Positions 50,586 through 61,266 of a stretch of DNA of 64,000 bases are shown piece after piece. The notes below the pieces were generated by a model that did not search any database, was not told where the DNA came from, and was given only the letters and a program-made list of their open reading frames with translations. The translations under genes were made by a program, and so were the position numbers. Every line of letters starts with the position of its first letter. The first letter of the stretch is position 1. Source of the DNA: Hofstenia miamia. Lineage: Eukaryota; Xenacoelomorpha; Acoela; Hofsteniidae. Location of the stretch: positions 51,782-115,781 of the forward strand of contig CABFPE010001062.1 of the NCBI GenBank assembly GCA_900660155.1, in the 5' to 3' direction.

Positions 50586-50791
50586 TATGCTACACGAACA
50601 ACTTTTATCAACAATTTTTGTCGCCAACTAAAATCGTTCATGTAGCATCCCCTCCCCAACTTTTGTCTAAAACTAATTAAATGACTAAAGTTGTTAGTGT
50701 AGCATACCAAATCAACAACAAAAGTTGGTGACAAAAGTTGTTCATTCGGACGACAAAAATCGGCGACAAATGTTCGTGTAGCATGGGCTTA
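50586..50791. mobile_element. MITE (CTACACGAAC family), second copy
   Basis: Begins CTATGCTACACGAACAACTT and ends TGTTCGTGTAGCATGGGCTT, inverted repeats of each other. Inside, forms of GTGTAGCAT recur near 50640 and 50697, so the element looks built from three related arms. Same family as 44734-44870 plus 49235-49370. Confidence 0.75.
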
Positions 50792-50859
50792 AGAGAGTCA
50801 ATTTTAATTTAGTAGTTAAGCAATTACCACCTTGTGCAATTATTCAATTCTTCCATGCT

Positions 50860-51410
50860 TTTATCATGAGCCACCTTAATTATGCAAACATCTTATTTAC
50901 TGATCTAAATGATATGCTTTATAGAAAACTTGACATTCAATTAAAATGGGCACTGAATATCTCAGCAAAAAATTCATCGAAAACTAAACATTACANAAGA
51001 TCTAAAATTTTTACATGTGTTAAGTATAAGAAAAAAGTTTTGAAGAAATCTTTCATTAATGTCGCAATTCGAACCTGGAATTCGCTACCTAAAGAAATTA
51101 AAAGCATTGAAAAATTGAAACCTTTTAAAAAGCGTTTAAAAATCTTCCTTAAGCAAAAATATGTTTTAGGTACATCATGGTTAGGATTTAAATGTTACAA
51201 CAATGACTATACGATAATTCGTCATTAAAATAGCAATATAAAGTAATTCATCCATAGCCTGTAAGAATTGTTACTTTTTGTAATGTATGTTGATTTGTAG
51301 ATTGGTTACTTTTTTGTAATTTATGACGCTATTCAGATAAATTATCAGTTATTGAATTGTTAACATTTATCTGAATATAGAATCTCTTATATCTTATCTT
51401 ATCTTATTAT
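50860..51410 (+). pseudogene. LINE reverse transcriptase C-terminus and 3' end
   Basis: The open frame 50866-51228 matches the last domain of a non-LTR retrotransposon protein: SHLNYANILFTDLND, KLDIQLKWALNISAKNS, then KSFINVAIRTWNSLPKEIK and LKPFKKRLKIFLKQKY. It ends in a 3' UTR with a (TATCT)n-like tail at about 51391-51407. The single N at 50996 falls where related proteins carry several dozen more residues, so sequence is probably missing there. Confidence 0.8.
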
Positions 51411-51414
51411 GTTC

Positions 51415-52076
51415 AAATCCAGAATGCATCTCATAGTAGTGTTTTGTACAATTGCTAGGATATATACTAGTAGGTATAAGACATGGAGCTCCATGGTATA
51501 ATATTGCCTTTTAGTAAGTACTAGTAAATTCACATATTCACTAGTAGTAGTAGTAGTAGTTAATATATTAACAAATGTGTTGTATATAATGTTCTACTCC
51601 TTCGCCTTTTTTCCGACACTGCATATTTAGGAACATATTCTGTAGTCTTTTATAAATTTGTAAATATTTCTATAATTTTTAAACACGCATTCGTCACTAA
51701 CGAATGGAAATAGCTAAAATATATAGACAACGCAGAATGGAGAATTGTTATTTTTGTCATTTTCGTCTTTAATTCGCTCCCCGTTAATGTCGACCTGTGA
51801 ATTTGCAAGCTGCGCGCCTGAAACGGAACTTAAGTGGCTTTAGACCGTAAACTTATTATCTGAACATTAGCTATTCGAAGAATTCGATCGATTTTAGAAA
51901 AACTACATTTTTCAATTACAAAAAAGTTTATCTTTTAATTTACTCTAAAACAAGAATGATTTTTATTACAAATGTTAACCATAGCGGGACAGCACATTTC
52001 TTCATAGATGTGTCCATATGTCAATCAGCGCTGCTACAGTAATCACTTCACTTTATTAGATAGTTGGTAGAAGGTG
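51415..52076. other. Non-coding interval
   Basis: (TAG)n microsatellite at about 51542-51559. No gene recognised. Confidence 0.5.
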
Positions 52077-52078
52077 TA

Positions 52079-53417
52079 CCGTAAGACGGGGTAACTTTGG
52101 CATGTTTGTAACTGTTTTTACAGAATATTTATATAAAAATAAGGAAAACTGCCACAGTTTGGAGGTGTGAAATATTGTTTGACTCAACTACAATACATTT
52201 TCACTAATTTTGTACTGACCCATAGGTAAAATTCAGCAGTGGGTCAGGTAAAGGTCACAAAATTTGCGATAGCAAATCGGGGGTAACTTTGGCATGTATG
52301 TAACATTTTAATTATTTTAATGAAAATATGTACACTCTTGAGCTATAAAGGATATTAAAGCAAAAATACATGATCACTAACATGATTTTATAACAAAACA
52401 GATGATAGTACCTGTGTAATTTACTAAATGTTAACATACTGACAAAAATTGAGCATTTTGGAATGTTGCGTATAAAATTTTACGTAACTGTGCTAACGCA
52501 CAACATGCAAAACGTTGGCTTGAAAATTCTGAAAACGAAAATTTCCAATTAGAATGTTACACTTAATTTAAAGCTAATTTAACGTAACTTACAAACTTTG
52601 AATCTTCACATCATAATAAAACATTGCATGTAATGTACTACATGGAAGATTAACTTGAAAAGCTAGGATTATGGGAACAAATGACTTGTATGTGCGAGGC
52701 ATCATTCTGAAAAAGATAAGCACATGAAACGAATTGAATAACGCAGTCTAATATATACTAAGAACGTATAATTATTCAGAACGATATATTTTCACTGAGT
52801 ATTGCGCAACATTTAAATACCAACCTTTGTGCTTTAACAACACACAACAAAGTACTGAAATTTCGGCATAACATACGGGAAGGTTTAATAACTTGAACCA
52901 AAGCGACCAGGGGACTTCCACTTCCATCCGAGAAGTTACCCGGGATTTTCTCTTCATGTGATCATAATTTTAAATATGACTATATATTAAAGCAGTAACT
53001 ACTCACCGAATATATGGACGAACACTTCCGTATTCCAAAAAATCAATAATTTACTGCCAAATCTTGAATTTTATCGGTTGAAAATCATTACTCGTCTTGA
53101 GATAAACTTTGTCGACAACGCGGAGGCCATAACAGGCTCGTTCGTAGGTTACATTAACAGTAATCAATTAAATAATCATTACTGTTCCAAATATGCAAAT
53201 GAGATTGCATATTTTGCGAAAAATCCTTAAATAATTAATTAATAAGCATAATAAGCTTTAGTTTTCTATGAAAACTAAACTTTTGATTTGCTTACTAAAT
53301 ATAAAAAAATAAAAATCTAGATTTCAACAGAGCGCCATCTAATTTTAACCTGAATTGCAATAGTATGTTGTAGGGTGCCAAAGTTACCCTGCATGCCAAA
53401 GTTACCCCGTCTTACGG
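52079..53417. mobile_element. Deletion derivative of the pogo-like element
   Basis: 1339-bp element with perfect TA flanks (52077-52078, 53418-53419) and inverted ends CCGTAAGACGGGGTAACTTT and, inverted, the sequence ending GTTACCCCGTCTTACGG. 52079-52687 equals 15876-16484 almost exactly; at a CTT microhomology it jumps to sequence matching 18088-18393, deleting nearly the whole transposase. The last part (53021-53417) holds a diverged transposase-intron fragment like 17265-17350 and the right terminal repeat. Each end carries two copies of the GGTAACTTTGGCATG motif in matching orientation. Confidence 0.9.
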
Positions 53418-53424
53418 TATATTT

Positions 53425-53700
53425 ACTAAGCGCCAATTATCTCTTACGATGTGCCAGTGCACAGTCCAAACAACTGCAAACCTACTTATAACTAATATTA
53501 TCTAACACGATATAGTCTCGCGCTGGCGCATAATATGGAGTGCTCAAATCACGAGATTATCTCGTGATGTTACTGAAGGGGTTAAGAGTAAAGTGTGTGA
53601 AATGTGGTCAAAGCGGTTTATATCTTTTAAGATACAATGTGCATTTAAGGGCTTAAATTTACATTGTAAGTGTAGTAATGGGTGAAGCCATAGACTCCAC
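53425..53700. other. Non-coding interval
   Basis: Short spacer between the pogo derivative and the hAT element. No feature recognised apart from a short inverted motif around ATCACGAGATTATCTCGTGAT (about 53548-53568). Confidence 0.4.
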
Positions 53701-53704
53701 TTAT

Positions 53705-56700
53705 CAGGCGCGGATGCAGCTTTTTAGCGAGGGGGTTGGTATTGGCAATATATGGCCTATATGCATACATGTATGTATTACGCATTGGTGTGTATCTATT
53801 ACGCAGCGGACGTCTAATTCTCTTGTACTATATGTTTTCTTATATGTAATGTTTTCTGTACTCTTAAATGTATATTTTCGGCATTTAAAGTATAGATGTA
53901 GAATTCAGAAATATTTTAAATGTTATATATGATTTTGCAAATGTTCATTCATTCTGTATAATTTTTTATATGTAAATACATGTAGAAGGTTAGAAGATGG
54001 TTTGTTAACTTCAAAAATTTAATTTTATTATGTCAAATAAGATTGATTGACAAAAAACTTGTCTAGGATTTTCTTTAACAAAATTTTCAATCAACTGGTC
54101 AGTTGAGAGATATTGCGCTTCCGTATAATGCACGGCCATCATTGTCAGTCCCGCCAACCGTTCTTTGGACATGGTGTTCCTGGAATGATTCTTCAGACGT
54201 CTGAGTACAGAAAACGACCTCTCTGCCTCTGAAGAACCAATCGGGGAGACGCATCCTACCAAGATTAGTTGTTTTACATTGGGATAGATGTCAAAGTCTG
54301 CATGATGAAGAGAGTCAATCAGGTTTTCGGGTAGCGTTGCACCTGACACCGGCGTCCATAATGATTTCCAATGTCGTAATTCACGCTGAAAGTAAAAAAG
54401 CAAAGTCTGTCTACTATTAAAAGAATTGCTTTCAATCATTCATACATGTAGTTGATTTACGTACTTTAAGACTGTCAGGAGATGGCATATCCTTGTCCCA
54501 GAATTGTAGCTGAGTGACAACTGACTCCATTTCACTATCGTCAACTTCGACTATTACGCGTGGAACCAGAGACATTATTGCTGCTACTCTTCTGTTGTCT
54601 TTTGAAAACCGAGTATTCAATTGCTGGAGAAGATTATCCATGAAGGGTATCCCGATTGTGCGTCTAAAGTATTCGCTGAAATAGGATTGATTAGTAATTA
54701 CAGCGTGTTCATACATATAGGACATGAAGGATACATGTGAAAGACATAGATTCATTTTATATAAATTTTCAATAACGTTACTTCTTATTAAAATACAATA
54801 ATTGTAATATTCAATAAATTTTCAATTGTCATTTGTCATACATGTACAACCATTGGCAAAATTTAATGGACAGATAGGTATTTAGCTATTAATATTATTC
54901 TTTAAAACATTTTAATTAATTAGTGCTTGATAACTTAAATATGATTACCTGGGATTGTCAGCAGGCATGTTCTGTCGATGTCTCTGGAATTTCGCAATTC
55001 TTGGAAGTTGAAATTCCGCTCCAATATCTGCACTGATCCTTTCAGCTTCTGCAAACCAATGCGGCCATAGTTCATTTATGTTTCCTCTTTGATTGGAGAC
55101 TTCGTTGATAACACTATCAATACTGCTATATGCTGTCACTATATCTGCATCACGCTTTTGTAGCTTTGCACTGAGCCCTTTCAGTTGATCTAGGCCATTG
55201 AGAAGAACAAGCAGTGCAACGATGTTGCTCCCAGACTGCAAAGAACATTTCAGTCCATCTGCTGCAATTCGAGTTGGTGCGTCCCAATTCCATTGTTCTC
55301 CACTCTCGCTTATCTCTTTGAGGTCTGGATACTGATCTGCATCATGGATCGCGTGAAGAGTAGTATAGATGTACACGTAGAATGAGTGGAACATTTCTAG
55401 ACAGTCATGTCTTTCCGTCCACCTGGTTTTACAGAGGCCTTTCAGTTTCTTGACTCTGCTAGTAGGAGCGTATATATCAAGGACAAATTCGAAGAAACGT
55501 TGTCTCTTTGGAGAATGGCCAAAGAATAGAAAAACTTCATTGATGACATCAACCATATGACTTATTTGTTTAATGGAACATGACTTTCCGATGGCAAGAC
55601 TAAGCATATGTGAGCTACAGTGGATGTACATTGCCAGGGGATTCTTTTCTTTAATAATTGCTTGGACCCCGTTTCCATCACCAGCCATTGAGGAAGCTCC
55701 ATCGTACGCTTGACCACGCATATTGCTTATATCAAGCTCATGCTTTCTAATCATTTCGAAAATTGCTGTCGATACTGCTTGCCCAGTCGTTCTTTGTAAG
55801 TAGCAGAAGTCGATGAACGCCTCTTTGATGTGGGCCGAAAGGTGGTTGTCTTCATATGTTTCGATGAATCTCAAACAGAATGACAGTATATTTTGATTTC
55901 CATGTGGGTCGGTGACTTCGTCTGCAATAATACTGTAGTATGGCACCTTCTTCAAGGGTTGCATTACTTCTTTTCTTATGTCGTTTGCTATTACAGATAT
56001 CAATTCATTTTGAATTGTCTTGGAGGTGTACCTCTTGTTCTTCTTATTATATTGAAGATGTTCTTTCAGGATCTCGTCTCTCTTGGCTGCATACTCCAAA
56101 ACGGCAAGGAATGTACCTCTATTGGTTTTAAGATCCGCTGTAGAGTCGTCTCTGTGTCCTCTCAGTGGAATACTCTGCATGCCGCAAAGCCTGATGTCAT
56201 CCACTATACAAGTCAGTATGTGCTTGATTTTCTCTGGCAGGTCCTGCCGTTGCTGGTCGATGTGATTGTCTCTCCTGTACTCAGGTTTATTGTAGGTTTC
56301 CAAAAACAATTTTCCTAAGACAATGGAATCATGATGAAAATTTGCGCTGTCATGATTTGCCAGGTAACCATCGTTTCCTTTATCCTTGCTAAACGCCTTG
56401 AACGGGGTTTTGACTAGAGTACCCAGTGTAACCCTAGGGGATGGTTTTGCGAATAGAACGCAATACTTGCAGTATCCTCCTCCTTGAGACGGCGAGTAAG
56501 ATAACCAATTATATTCTTTGAGCCAAGAGGATTGAAATTTAAAGGACACCTGCTTTCCTTTTTTGTTCACATGACAAGTTGCAAATTCGTCTCCCTCATA
56601 GTTGTATACCAAGTAATGATATTTTACGGTATCTGTGATAGTACTGACTGAGGACTTTCCGGAGGCAACAATACCAATATCCCATAGTGGAGTATCAACA

Positions 56701-57877
56701 TCTTCAACGGACGGACCAGCTATGTTCATGTTCATGTTAGATGATTCTTGGGGTTGAGGAGGAAGAGGAGAGAGAGTAGAATGAAGATTCACAGCAACTT
56801 CACCAGTGCAGGATTCATAAGCGGCTGTCTTTGACCTGTAATGAAAATGAATAAATATTTAATTCAACAATATTCAGGTCAATTTAAAAAGAACGGGAAA
56901 AAAGTGTACCGGGCGAATAGAGTTCTCATAGAGTTAAGATTTACATGTGATTATATTATGAAATTGTACATACATGTACATGTAATTTCTACGAATATTT
57001 ATAGCTTGGTTCAAAAAGGATTTTACAATCAAATGTTTACTATGGTTTTGTACAGCCGCACGATATAATCAAGAAATCAGCTAAACTACACTAAAGTATT
57101 TCATTTGGACGAACTCATAAAATAAACTGCATTGCATATTCAGTATGTAGATGGTTTCATTCAATTACCTGAAGAAAGAAGTTATCTGTCCTTGATTTGC
57201 AGATTTCAATTTTTTTCTTGGTGGTGCCATGGGTAGGATGTAGAAACGATTCTCTTTCGTAGGATTCACCTAGCTCGCTTAATTGATAAATGAAAGTAAA
57301 GTATAGAAATGGCGAGAACCGTTGTAGACGGACTAACTCTCATTGTTTTAACGCCTGATTGTTTTTATTACACAAACTGCTTCAACAGGAGTTTCTTGTT
57401 TCACATTAAACAAATAAATAATAGTTGTTGTAAAGTATTCTCAGAATTTCAAACTCTGGTAATTAGTAAAGCTAACATTGCACAGCTTTAATACTAACTC
57501 TTGTGAAACAAGTCATTTGTATCAAAGGACACGACATATGGAGACTCTATATACACAACATTTACGAATTACAATCGTGAATTTGTTATTATTTCTGAAT
57601 TTTACAAATCAAAAAATATTCACAGCAATATGGAAAAACCAATATTATAATTCCCCATAATTCCCCGCGATTCCCCACAGGGATTGAAATTAGGACCATC
57701 ACACAAGCCTGGTAACATCTCTGTCACAATGTACTTTAATAAGCGTTGCCAAATTATGAAGACAAGGAGATATGTATGATAGAGAACATCCGGCGAGGTG
57801 CATAAACAATTCTTAAACTCCGAGGGGGGGGGTTGAACCCCATGAACCCCATGAACCCCCCGTCAGATCTGCTACTG
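53705..57877 (-). mobile_element. Autonomous hAT transposon
   Basis: The left end CAGGCGCGGATGCAGC and the inverted right end CAGTAGCAGATCTGAC both resemble the CAGNGGCGGATCNAG terminus common in hAT elements, each followed by a G-rich run. They bracket one complete transposase gene on the minus strand. The expected 8-bp target duplication is not evident (CCACTTAT left, CATTGTAG right), so the true ends may be slightly different or the flanks have diverged. The interior is clearly richer in G+C than the rest of the window. Confidence 0.65.
54011..57230 (-). CDS. Intact hAT transposase, ZMYM1-like, four exons
   Basis: Cut-and-paste transposase of 844 aa from exons 57230-57169, 56835-54949, 54675-54465 and 54385-54011, all with GT-AG sites and matching phases, no stop or frameshift. 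N-terminus: basic PPRKKLK (likely nuclear signal) and QGQITSFF (residues 13-20), a perfect PCNA-binding (PIP-box) match. Then a TTF-type zinc finger (W125, C143-x2-C146), the RNase-H-like core with IADEVTD (D326), AYDGASSM (D399), HCSSH, CKTRWTERHD, and the C-terminal dimerisation block GSSEAERSFSVLRRLKNH carrying the third acidic residue (E775). Relatives are the 'zinc finger MYM-type 1-like' hAT proteins of many animals. It could be an active element or a young host gene; terminal repeats favour an element. Confidence 0.93.
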
Positions 57878-57884
57878 CATTGTA

Positions 57885-58034
57885 GCTAATACGGAAACAA
57901 GTTAACTCGTTCTTGTCTTCCATCCTTGTTCTTATTGTCTTTTCCTTATAAGTAAATTTATACTCGCCTGCTGTCTAGCATATGATGATTTTGTTCCACT
58001 CGATTCGATGTTGACAGAAGCCTCACTCACTCGC
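57885..58034. other. Non-coding interval
   Basis: No feature recognised between the hAT element and the dispersed repeat. Confidence 0.4.
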
Positions 58035-58485
58035 AGGTCCCTATTTTTTAAATTAGTACTACTGATTAGAGAATTTGGTTACTCTTAGCAATAGTTGCTG
58101 CCTGCAAAATATTTAGTAAGTTTCTCTGCTATGTGGGAACTACTAAACATGAATTGTGCAGTTTGCTGAATCACCCCTAGCAACAATCGCACATTGAGTG
58201 TTCTGAGCATTGAATTAATTTCATTGGTCAAGAGAGAGAATTGGTATTCGCCATTAAAATTTAAAACATTTTGGATTTTTGCATAGCAGTCACATTTTCA
58301 TTTTCTCCGGTAAACTTTTTAATATTAAATAGCTTTATTTCTGCTTATATATAATGCCAATACAATTGCTGTACATGCTGACAATCAGCAAAAATACATA
58401 TGTACAATATTTACAACATATATACATACACATATTTACAAAGTTGAAAAGCACATACTAAAATAAGCAATGCTAATACAATTAC
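58035..58485. repeat. Dispersed repeat, copy 2
   Basis: Same family and orientation as 42401-42895. It lacks the 29-base internal duplication and has several small deletions relative to copy 1. No coding potential. Confidence 0.85.
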
Positions 58486-58520
58486 AATAAAAAAAACACG
58501 CAGAGACAAAGTTAATAATA

Positions 58521-59087
58521 TTAGGTTGTCAGATAAGTTCATACGGTTTTTATAGCACATAATTGAAATGAACATTAAACCACATTAGAAATATAAAAAA
58601 GTTCTTTATTAATCAATGATGTATTCTCCTTCACTTTTTACAAATTTATCCCATCGTTCTACAAGTTTCATAATACCGCTGCGGTAAAAATCACTGGACT
58701 TGGAGACAAAAAAATTATCCAGCAGCTTTGGAAGCTTTGGATCTTTGATTAAAGGCAAAAAGAAGCAAATGGCGAAAATGCTCGTTCTTGTCAACTTGGC
58801 ACTCCATTTCGAAAGCCACAAAAATTTGTGATTCAAACCAACAAAATTTTGCCTACTGAGTGCAGCTTCAAAATTCAAACGTCCAACAAGCTCTCTCGAC
58901 GAGCAAGAACGGTGAGATAAAAATTCAAAATTCAAACGTCGAACAAGCTCTCTCGTAACACAGCAAACTAATTTAAGTGCATATAACACAGTACACTTGA
59001 AAAGCTTTTAGCATTAAGGCGAATAAACGTTTTGTGTTGATAAAAATAACGTTCATAAAACCCGCACGAACTTATCTGACAACCTAA
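58521..59087 (-). mobile_element. Mariner deletion derivative
   Basis: 567-bp element with ends TTAGGTTGTCAGATAAGTTC and, inverted, GAACTTATCTGACAACCTAA, and TA target duplications at 58519-58520 and 59088-59089. The termini have the TTAGGTTG start of mariner elements. Inside on the minus strand (58989-58609) an open frame ends FFVSKSSDFYRSGIMKLVER then WDKFVKSEGEYI, the C-terminus of a mariner transposase. The catalytic region is deleted, and a segment encoding SRELVGRLNFE is duplicated in tandem. Confidence 0.9.
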
Positions 59088-59469
59088 TAAAACAGTTAAT
59101 AACGCAGATTTTCGCAATTACGCCAGAAATTTAAATTTTTATTGTAGCCAAGTATATGCCGTTTTGCTAGTAAGTTGTGTTTTAGTAGTTTCTTGAAGGA
59201 TGTTATATTAGATGCATTACGGACGTTGTAAATGCACTCTGCCAAAACCTATTTCTTATCTTTATGTCGTTTATGCATTTATTTGCACTTCTGCTATAGC
59301 TAAAATATTTGCTTAAAAACTGGTTTTCATTGATGCATTTGTAGAATTTTATTAGGCTGGTGTATGTGATTATGTAAGCCGGGTGCGAGAATCGATGCTG
59401 TGTGTACAAAATCACCAACAGCGTGCTTGCTAACACTAAACATTATGCGGATTGATCAGCTAAATAGCC

Positions 59470-60400
59470 TATTTAACTGATTAAATTGTTTGATTTTTAA
59501 GTTACCTAATAATATACATAGATATCTGAGTTGACTCAGCACGAGTGCTTTTACTAATGCCTTTAATCTGTTTTAGAAATTAGACGCCTCCTGTCATTCT
59601 CTAGACTTTTTTTCGAATGAAATTTCCGTATCTAAATTTGGTGTCAATCTCAACTCCCAAATATGTTAGTTTCTGATGGCCTAATAAGTGGAGAGTCAAC
59701 TGAAATTTTTATGGCAACGTTTTTTACTAGTGCTCCTGTTTCATTGGGTGCAAAGACAATAAATTGCGTTTTGTTCATATTTGCTGTTAATTTGTTCTGC
59801 TTAAAGTAATCATTATTTTATCTATGTTTTCTTGAAGGTTTCTTGTTGCCTTTTTTGGGCTTACATTATGATTTACAATAGAAATGTCAGCTGCATATTG
59901 AATTATTTGGCAGTCTTTTAAATAGTTTCTTAGATCATTTATGTACAAATTAAACAGCACAGGCCCAAGAACAGTTCCTTAGAGGTACGCCGTGTTCTCT
60001 GGTGGTGTAGTCTAACGAAATGTTGTTACTTGCTGTTCCCTATGGTGTAAAAAACTGTTGATAAACATTTTCGATTCTTCATTGAAACCATAACAGGAAA
60101 GTTTTCTTTCAAGGATATTGAAATCCAAACTATCAAATGCTTTGATTAAGTCTAGCAAAGCTACACTGCTGCAGATGTTTTCATTGAGATTGTAACGAAC
60201 ATTTTCAGTAAGAAATAATAAAGCATCATCTGTACCTAGGCCGTGTCTAAATCCAAACTGACTTGAAGAAAGGATGTTATTCTTACTAAGGTAAGTATTT
60301 ATTTGCTGGCAAAGGATCTTTTCAAAGATTTTGGAGAGCGGATTTGTTACAGCAATAGGTCTGTAATTCAAGCAATTATGAGGATCTCCTTTTTTCAGAA
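59470..60400 (-). pseudogene. LINE reverse transcriptase with mutated YADD box
   Basis: RT fingers and palm: NYRPIAVTNPLSKIFEKIL, SSSQFGFRHGLGTDDALLFL, LDLIKAFDSLDFNILERKL and CYGFNEESKMFINSFL (60371-60012). After stops the frame continues as GTVLGPVLFNLYINDL and QYAADISIV. The catalytic box reads YAAD instead of YADD (59897-59886): the first catalytic Asp is Ala, which would abolish polymerase activity. Further thumb fragments run to about 59470. Confidence 0.85.
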
Positions 60401-61265
60401 TGGGAGTTACATCTGCTCGTTTGAGGCATAAAGGAAATGCTTATGTGTGTAAAGCAAAGTTGAATGCGAACAGCTAATCCTCAGAGAAACAGTTGACATA
60501 TTTTTTAGAATAAATATAGGAATTCCACAGCTTCCGCTTGAAATACTTGGATCTTATTTTTGCATTTTTTTGATGAGATCAAATTTGCTAATGTAGCTAA
60601 AGCCAAAGGTGCTATCAACTTGTACGATTTTGTTTGCATATCTTATGTAATCGCCATTATATGATCCAAGGTTTTTGAATATGGAATTTATATAGCCCGC
60701 AACTATCTTATGATTGTTTACTATTTTTCCATCAACATTAATTTCTTGAATGCCACATATCGTATTCTTGTCTTTGTTCAAAAACCGATTTATAAAATTT
60801 CATTTGTTTTTTACCTGTGAAAAACTTTCATATATCATCTTTGAGATTTGCATTTTATGACTTTGCTTTAGTTAAGAAATTTTGGCTTTAATATCCTTGT
60901 AATTGCTTAGGTCTACATTGGTAAAGTCTTTCAATACTTTCTCCCAAATATCTCCTATTAACTTCTAATGCTTCGATCTCTTTATTACGTACCTTTTTTT
61001 GCTTGCATAGTGTAAATCACGACCTAACAACATTGTTCAGATTATCAAGGAACCTTTTTTCATTAAAATTTGCGAAACTGCGTGAAAAAATTATTTTCTT
61101 CTTCCTAGCTTGCCTTGTTTCAATGGAAATATAAATTGCCAGATTGTGATTAGAGAACGAGTTAAACATTTTGGTGCAAAATGTGGGGTTCTCAATATTA
61201 ATAATAAAGTAATCTATGAGTGCTTTTTCTCTAATTCTTATAGACTTGTTTATTACACTCATCTG
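59715..61265. repeat. Exact 1551-bp duplicate, copy 1 (assembly artefact)
   Basis: Matches 61267-62817 across a single N at 61266 with no difference noticed; the encoded fragments (119, 75 and 81 aa) are identical. Confidence 0.92.
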
Positions 61266-61266
61266 N

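Noticed and set aside
55893-56318. Plus-strand open frames across the hAT gene
   Set aside because: They are antisense shadows of the hAT transposase main exon and show no domain.
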